Shown here: piece by piece, positions 57,508 through 64,000 of the stretch
Layout of the letters: each line of letters opens with the position of its first letter
Numbering within the stretch: the first letter of the stretch is position 1
DNA from: Planoprotostelium fungivorum
Taxonomy: Eukaryota; Evosea; Variosea; Cavosteliida; Cavosteliaceae
Direction: 5' to 3'
NCBI GenBank assembly: GCA_003024175.1
Contig: MDYQ01000011.1
Span: forward strand, 62,001 to 126,000
Length of the DNA: 64,000 nt
Made by a program: the position numbers and the translations under genes
Notes under the pieces: generated by a model
Database searches by the model: none
Told to the model about the DNA's origin: nothing
Seen by the model: only the letters and a program-made list of their open reading frames with translations

Positions 57508-60306
57508 ATGGCTTCCGCACAACGGTTGTTGGAAGCCTTCACAAAATTCGATCATCTTAAAGATCTGTCGCATGAAGTTAGCCATCCGTTAGCATGTAAT
57601 CTGACTCTTCCCAGGACCTAACTGAACTGAGTTTCCCCACGAAGCAGCTCATCTATAATGTTCTGTTGTCAAACATTGGTGTCGTCGTCACACAGACCAT
57701 GTCTGAAGACAGAAAGAAACAGCAGGTGATGTGACCCGTCAACTCTGTTTCCTCAGATCCTTCAGCTTTCAGAGCAGAAGATGGGAAAGAGCGCTGCGGA
57801 CTGCAAAGCTTCAGAGGAATCATTCAGGAGGCTATATTACAAAATCGCCCAGAAAGAGATCAAAGTGATGACAAAATCTGTCTTCACATCTGATTTGACA
57901 TCAGGGAATTGAACCCAGCTTATCGATGTCGGCCACACAATTGGAGAACGATCAAACTCTGAATCTGAAAGTGATGGAACTGTTGCTCAACGCTCAGAAA
58001 TATTATCGCATGAAAACACAAACGGTGAAACCAACAAGAACGGTGAGTGATGCGTGAATAATTCGTATTGAACGTGTCAGGCTGCTCCAACAGCGTCGCC
58101 ACCGGTGAAGATGACTATAAAAGCATCCAAAACGGTACCAGAGTATATGGTACATTATTTGCTCTCTGATCACTCTGTAGATCGCACCCAGAACAAAAGA
58201 ACCTTCGAAATTAGATCATAAACCCATGGTGTTCGAGTGAGCCCGTCCAACTCTTCATTTCGTCTCACTTACGATCAGTGTGAGTCACGAAGAGGAAGAA
58301 GACGTCAGATTTCCTGACATCAGAGACGTACAAAGGTCAATCGAATCGGTAGATCTATCTCCCAGACCACCACGAGACACAACACCAAACGCCTCCGTCT
58401 CTTCTTCCGCCTCATCCAAGTATGCAGAAAATAAGAAACAAATGGAGAAGAACAGAGAAGAAGAGCCCGCTTCAGAACCTCCGATGACCATGATGAAGCA
58501 ACCCGAAGTTAGATCATCCAAGAGACCAACTTCAGCTCTGAAACCGTCTCAAGGTATAACATATCTAACCGAAGATGGTGAATCTTCCACTAAGCTGAAG
58601 AGAATGCAGACAGAGGTGAACGATCCTCTATCCATTGTGTTCTAATCGGAACAGTTGAAAGCTTGTCAAGCAGAGAAGGCGGAACTTCAGAGGAAATTGG
58701 AAGAAATGACAGAGCTGTACAACCAGACAATTCAATCGAGAGATGCAGACACAGATCACCGTAGAATGATGCTTCTAAAGTCTCAAAACGTACAGCTCCA
58801 GCGGCAGGTACGTATGAGATGTTCCATGACATCTGCCGTGACATTCGAACAGGTGATCATTTTGACCAACAACGCCCAGGCGAGGAGCGCTACCGTTCAA
58901 GAGCTGATGAATCAAGCCTCATCTCTACACAAAATGGCCTCGAAGCACACCACGGTCGCCTCAGAAGAAGTGACATACGACCAGTGTTCCATTAGACCTT
59001 ACACGCACACTAGATCTTAAAGTGGTCGGAAGACATTCAGAACCGAATGCACGCCGTGCAGACATCGACGACTCAAGTCTTATCGAAGCCGTTTCAATTC
59101 ATGTCAGACGGGTTCGTGAGAGATATGGAGCACCTCACCATCAACGACATCTGTACAGGTGTGGATCGATCTCATCTGCCCCTGATATCTCCAGGGAATA
59201 CTGAGATGTTGAATCTGAAGAGGGTACACGAGGTGGACGATCTGGTGAGCAACGTCTACAACGCGGCAACGAACATCATGGGATCGATACAGTCTATCTT
59301 CTCACCGATGCTGTTGATACCTCTGGAGGTGATCGAGATATTATTTTCGGCTGAAAATACGAATCGATAACATCAGGATCGAATCTGTCAGCAAGTGGGG
59401 AGGTTGGTGGAGTGCGCCAGAAAGGCTGTGGATGATCTATCGGTACTTACCGTGCTACTTCCACGTAGTGATAGAAAGAGTCAGTGGGACATCGTCACCA
59501 TCGTCATCGTCATCACATCTCACCATCACGGCAGAGACGGAAGGATACTCTGAGACGGCCGAACAAGTGATGGACTCTCTACCTCAGTTTGTGAAGAACA
59601 AGTGATGATGGGAGTGTCAAGCCTTGAGCTGACTTCTGATAGGAACAAAGCACAGGAGACGATTCAGACTTTATTGGATAAATATCAGAGTCGAGAGGTG
59701 AGAGGAGACGATGTTGGATGAAATGAATGGTGTAGAGAGCCCAAACGGCCCAAATAGAAGCTTGCAAGGAGGACCTTGTCTACTTTCAAAAATGCAACAG
59801 TATACAGGTGACTTGATAGCGTCATCGATGGTCGATCTGATGATGCATTAGATCTCGTATTCAGCAGAGCTCTTCCGAAGTTTGAAAGAAACTCACGCCA
59901 ATTTCCAAGAGCAGGTCAAAGGTGAGATGGTGAGGCGACCGAGTCTGATGGATTGAAAGAGTACATTCTGAAACCCATCCAAAACATGAGCAGCGCTATG
60001 GGTGACTTCAACGATGAATCTACCGAAGAGAATCTCAGAGTTCTGATACAGACGTGCAAGGTGGCGTCATCGATTATCACTGATCACATTCCTGATTCCA
60101 TCATACAGGCCGAAATCCCTGTACTAAATCGGCTCACGAGGAAGAAGTTGGTACCGAGGTCGGACTACTATGCATCTTTCGATCAGAACTTCATGTCTGA
60201 GATTGAAGAGACAACGAGGGCTATGAGAGACAGGTAGAAAGAAAAGATAAGAGCACCACTGAACACGTGTAGATACTCGGCTGAGATGAGAGACAAGACG
60301 AAGTGA
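57508..60306 (+). CDS. Coiled-coil protein of unknown family
   Basis: Start M-A-S-A-Q-R-L-L-E-A-F-T-K-F-D-H-L-K. Short exons follow: L-T-E-L-S-F-P-T-K-Q-L-I-Y-N-V, M-S-A-T-Q-L-E-N-D-Q-T-L, a Pro/Thr/Lys-rich linker, then I-E-S-V-D-L-S-P-R-P-P-R-D and coiled coil (A-E-L-Q-R-K-L-E-E-M-T-E-L). Later parts include M-E-H-L-T-I-N-D-I-C-T-G and a helical C-terminus ending Y-S-A-E-M-R-D-K-T-K with TGA at 60304-60306. About 15 introns. No enzyme motif, TM segment or signal peptide. A cytoskeletal or flagellar role is conceivable next to IFT144, but nothing in the sequence proves it. Confidence 0.65.
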
Positions 60307-60792
60307 GGACGAGACAATCGAGAAAAAGAATGGATGCATGATTGTCTAACTGTTTTATTTATCGGAGGGAGCTAGATGCCAGGAGCACCTGCAATAGGCA
60401 TCAATAAACGTTTTCGATTGTCTGATTAGACATCGTAATATTGATTCAGTTGACAAGAAATATGTTATCATGGTTGATCAGACGCAAATTACAGACATCA
60501 TTTGATTTGGATAATGGAAACCTATGGGAACTGTCCCTCACCTCTTCGTCTCTCCCTTGCTTGATGAATGACTGATCTGTTTCTGAAATCAAATAAGATA
60601 TCTTCATGACAATCCGTCATTTAGGGGGTGTTGTAGACGTCACATCCATTTTGAAATTCACATCGGTTGCAGTCTTTCATCATCCAAGGTAAGCTATATC
60701 AGCGAATACTGTCCCCTTTTTATTATTATTTAGCATCTTCTTCGTTCGTCATTCACTTGTTTTCCGATCCATCTTAACCGACACATTGTAAG
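60307..60792. other. Intergenic stretch, nothing recognised
   Basis: About 485 bp, A+T-rich near 60,710-60,735. It should hold the 3' UTR of the coiled-coil gene (an AATAAA near 60,401) and the promoter of the PH gene. No ORF, RNA gene or repeat seen. Confidence 0.4.
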
Positions 60793-63700
60793 ATGGCGAG
60801 CATGGAAGAAGTAGAATCCATGCTCAGGAGTGCATTCAGAGACACGGAAACAATGAACCGTAAATTAGATGAATTTGAGACGACAAAGAGCCGAGAGACA
60901 CTGAATGAGGTATGTCCCAGCTCTTCATCTTCCGTCACTCCTTCTTCAGCCTCTCCCTCATCTGATTTTTCTCACCATTTTATAGGTCACCGCCATGCTC
61001 AAAGTCGTCATGCAGCAGCTCAAAGACATCCGAGCCAACACCGACGCCAAGAGAGAATACGGACAGATGCAAACCGAGTTGGGAGTCAAAATGAAAGAGC
61101 TCGTCGCCCGTATCAAGGCCGGTGCCAATCTTGTCTCCTCTGCCCCGGTCGAAAAGGTGATCACGCCTCGAACTCCATCCTCCGTGACATGATTCCAGCA
61201 ACCCGAGGCGACCGACCGATCGAAGCGTGTCTCAGCAACATTACCTTCTAATCCAGCCGCATCTCGAACGTCATTCATGGGAAACAGTAGAAGACCCGCC
61301 GGTGCAGCCAACATGGGTAACCCCAATCGACAGAGTCTCCGCGAGAAAGAGACCTTCGATCATCTCAAGGTCCCCCTCAAAGGTGCACGATGAAACGTGA
61401 CATCATCGTGACGTCATCAGGTTACATGAAGAAGCAGGGAGAAGACATACTCAAACAGTGGAAGAAGAGATTCTTTCAGATCGCCGCGCCGAAAGCGGGA
61501 GAATCTTACCTTCTCTATTATTCGAAAGACGAGAGTTCAGAGAAGGAGAAGGGTTTCATCGATCTGGGAACAGTCACCAAGGTGAGCCAATCGGCCGCAC
61601 GGGAGCCACACGGGAACCAATCGGCCGCAGGTCATCGACGTCGTGGGCCAGAGCATCGATCTAGACACGGGCAGCCGAGTCTATCACCTCCAAGCCAACA
61701 GCAGGGGTGGGTCACGTGACCCCGTAACTCGAAATCTCACACCCCATCAGAAGACCACAAGTACTGGCTGGACGGTCTGAGAGGTTGGGTGAAGGCCATA
61801 GAGAGTGAAGGTGGTGCATTCATCACTGGTTCACGCACGAGTGAGATCTACACGACAGAACCGAGTGTACAAGAGTACACCAGTCGCCCCCGCACGGGCA
61901 GTTCAGCGAACGAAGACAAAGTCAGGGTAGAGAGGGAGGCCAGAATGTCGTACGAGGTGGGTCACGTGACTCGAAATTTCCGTGGGTTTTTGTGACGTGG
62001 AGTAGAAACAAGCAGAGGAAGAGAGGACGAGAAAGAGAGAAGAAGAAGCGAGGAGGGAAGAAGATAGAAAGAGACACGAGGAACATCAAAAAGAGCAAGA
62101 AGAAAGGATGAAGAAACAGAGAGGTGACACACATCATCCATCACGATCATCATCACGATCATCATCATCATTGACAAGTGATGATAACCTTACCTTGTGA
62201 CAGAGAAGGAGCTGGCAGCCGAGCAGGAGAGGGAGAGGCTAGAGAAAGAAGATAAGATGAGAAACGAAGAGGCCATGATGAACCGCGCGAGAAGGGAAGC
62301 CGAAGAGAAGAAGCAAGAAGAACTCCTCCGCATCAAGAGAGAAGAAGAAGAGAGACAGAGGTGAGTCTACACCGTTGTAGATGGACCGTGACCAATTTTT
62401 CTCAGGACAGAAGAAGAAGCGAGACAGAGACAGTTGATGATCGAGGATGACAAGAGGAGAAGAGAAGAGAAGGAGAGGATGGAGGAAGATGAACGTCGTC
62501 GGTACGTAACACCAAATTTCCACCGATTTTCCACGACATTTCCATCCTGATTCACGAGCAGCATCGCAGAGAAGGTCAGACAAGACGAAGAGAAGAAGAA
62601 TGCCGCAGAGAGGGCTAAATTAGAGAGTGCAGCGAAACAGAAGAAGGTGGAATTAGAGGAACAAGAGGAAGAACAGAAGACACCAGCCTCTCCCACAACA
62701 GTGAAACGAGCTCCAGGTTTAGAGAGAGCCTGGAAGGCTGAGGGTGAGAGGAGCTATTTATAGGTGCTCCAGAAGAATGACGGAAGAATAGGATTCAAGC
62801 CCAGAATGTTGTCTGTGGGCTCCCAGAGGGGGCTGAACGTTACGGCTTCGCCTGGAAGCTCACCGGTGGACAGTTTCGTGTCGGGGTGAAGCTGCAACTG
62901 AGTCCAAAAATAGAATTGATGCGTTGTAGATCGCCACCCACCTCCACGAACGACCGCGAAGTGACGGAGTTGCGAGAGCAGGTGATTTTTCGAAGAATAT
63001 TCTCTCTACAACGACTGAATACGAGTAGGTGAAACAGTTGACAGACAAGGTCCACGAATTGGAAGACACCATCGCAAAAGACATCTCAAAAGATGTCTTT
63101 GTAAAACTAGAACTCGAGCTGCGAAGGATGGTGAGAACATTCCACCCTCTACAACGCTCAACTCCCCCAGGAAAAAGAATACGAAGAATTACGCAACCGC
63201 TATCGATTAGACGAAGAACGATTCAGAATGGCAGAAGAGAAGAGAGAGCAAGAACAGAAGACATGCAAAGAATTAGAAGAGGAAAACCGAGGCAAAGACA
63301 ACCACATCAGGAGGCTGCAGAAGAAGCTGAAGGCTGCGAGAAAGGAAGAACCAGAGAGTACATCAGCTAGCGTGGGGTCGTATTCAAATATGACCGCCGC
63401 AGCCAATTCCGGCGCTCACTCAAGCATGAACGGAGGAGGGGCCGAGCAGGGAGACGTACAGAAGGACAGGTGAGAGGGGGTGGGAGGTCGAGAGTGACTC
63501 GTTGTAGATTGATTTCCAAGCTGAGAGAGACGATATGGGCTCACCAACAGCAGAACTCGGCTCTGAGTGTGGAGGTAACATATAGATCTCTCTTTTGGTT
63601 GGCTGAATTTGAAACAGATGAGCCGAGAAGCCTCCGCCTTTCTGATGAAGATGAGAGTGAAGGATGAGGTCATCAGACAACAGGAGAGGGAGATGAAGGC

Positions 63701-64000
63701 ACTGAGAGAGAACCATTCTCTCATCCGAGAGAAGTTTGTCGCCCAACAGGTGATGCATCAACATCACGAGATGACATCACAAGCATTATTCTGATGAGAA
63801 GACAGATCGGTTTAGACAGTCCACATGACGATAACTCGAAAGACGTCGAATTACAGAAGATCCAGCGCGCCTATTTCTTCTCCATCGCTGTGGCATGCAA
63901 GTTGCAGTATGCACCGGAGAGCAACATGAACATAACGGAACTATTAGAGAAAGCCATATCGTTGAATGTGGAGTGGCAAGAGTATCAAGAGTGGATACCC
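60793..64000 (+). CDS. PH-domain coiled-coil protein, C-terminus beyond window
   Basis: Start M-A-S-M-E-E-V-E-S-M-L-R-S-A-F-R-D-T-E, a helical N-terminus (M-L-K-V-V-M-Q-Q-L-K-D-I). The PH domain is G-Y-M-K-K-Q-G-E-D-I-L-K-Q-W-K-K-R-F-F, continuing Y-L-L-Y-Y-S-K-D and ending K-Y-W-L-D-G-L-R-G-W-V. The 'G-x-x-x-K-x-G...W-K-x-R-F-F' and the final Trp are diagnostic. A long E/R/K single-helix or coiled-coil region (E-E-E-A-R-R-E-E-D-R-K-R) covers 62,000-62,700. More coils follow, and a helical domain (F-F-S-I-A-V-A-C-K-L-Q-Y) continues past the edge. The likely role is a membrane-linked cytoskeletal adaptor. Motif-bearing introns lie at 62366, 62922, 63005, 63148 and 63500. Confidence 0.8.
62366..62381. 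repeat. Full palindrome of the intron motif (TCTACACCGTTGTAGA)
   Basis: Directly after a GTGAG donor in the PH-domain gene, the same placement as in Hsp104. Confidence 0.8.

Noticed and set aside
63416-63767. 115-aa and 102-aa minus-strand frames at the right end
   Set aside because: They are antisense to the coiled-coil exons of the PH-domain gene, whose frame and introns are consistent.
1-64000. tRNA, rRNA or mobile-element genes
   Set aside because: I looked for T-loop and anticodon-stem patterns, rRNA cores, reverse transcriptase, integrase and transposase motifs and saw none. A covariance-model or repeat search could still find diverged ones.

Overview
This window is nuclear DNA of an intron-rich, gene-dense eukaryotic microbe. 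Nearly every gene is cut by short introns (about 20-90 nt) that begin GTGAG or GTGAT and end CAG or TAG. Neighbouring genes often stand only 3-100 bp apart. The gene set fits a free-living amoebozoan: a multi-TM hybrid histidine kinase, RhoGEF and RhoGAP proteins, an LKB1-like kinase, a cytosolic Hsp104/ClpB, and an IFT-A subunit (IFT144/WDR19) that implies a flagellated stage. My best guess is a protosteloid amoeba such as Planoprotostelium/Protostelium. That is inference from memory, not shown by the sequence. No tRNA, rRNA, CRISPR array, retroelement or DNA transposon was recognised.

Layout, left to right. 1-6.5 kb: the 3' end of a short-chain dehydrogenase, a tiny three-exon gene, a secretory membrane protein of the plant At5g58100 type, a secreted GH5 glycosidase with Cys-rich modules, and a possible micro-gene. 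6.5-14.4 kb: DH-PH RhoGEF, mitochondrial GUF1/EF4, diacylglycerol kinase, and an unknown protein with a conserved C-terminal domain. 14.4-17.4 kb: a poor region with doubtful small genes and a diverged tandem duplication of about 570 bp that has an ambiguous base (N) at its junction. 17.3-27.7 kb: an unknown charged protein, a DIS3L2-type exoribonuclease, a Baeyer-Villiger-type flavin monooxygenase and a RhoGAP. 28-37 kb: Hsp104/ClpB, hybrid histidine kinase, LKB1-like kinase. 37-47 kb: VTT-domain membrane protein, long coiled-coil protein, KCTD-like BTB protein, Dpb3/POLE4-like histone-fold protein, DUF427 protein, STE24 CAAX protease. 47-64 kb: a small propeller-like protein, IFT144, a SERAC1-like lipase, a coiled-coil protein, and a PH plus coiled-coil protein that runs off the end.

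The genes share no single pathway. Possible links are cilium building (IFT144, perhaps the coiled-coil proteins), prenylated-protein processing (STE24, with an LKB1-like kinase whose tail can end in a CaaX box) and Rho signalling (RhoGEF, RhoGAP).

The most striking signal is not a gene. A short motif, CGTTGTAGAT or its reverse complement ATCTACAACG, occurs about 39 times inside introns. At six places the two halves join into a near-perfect palindrome, and in about a dozen introns the motif itself carries the 3' splice site (GTTGTAG, then the exon). I know no named element for this, and it is the main candidate for something undescribed.
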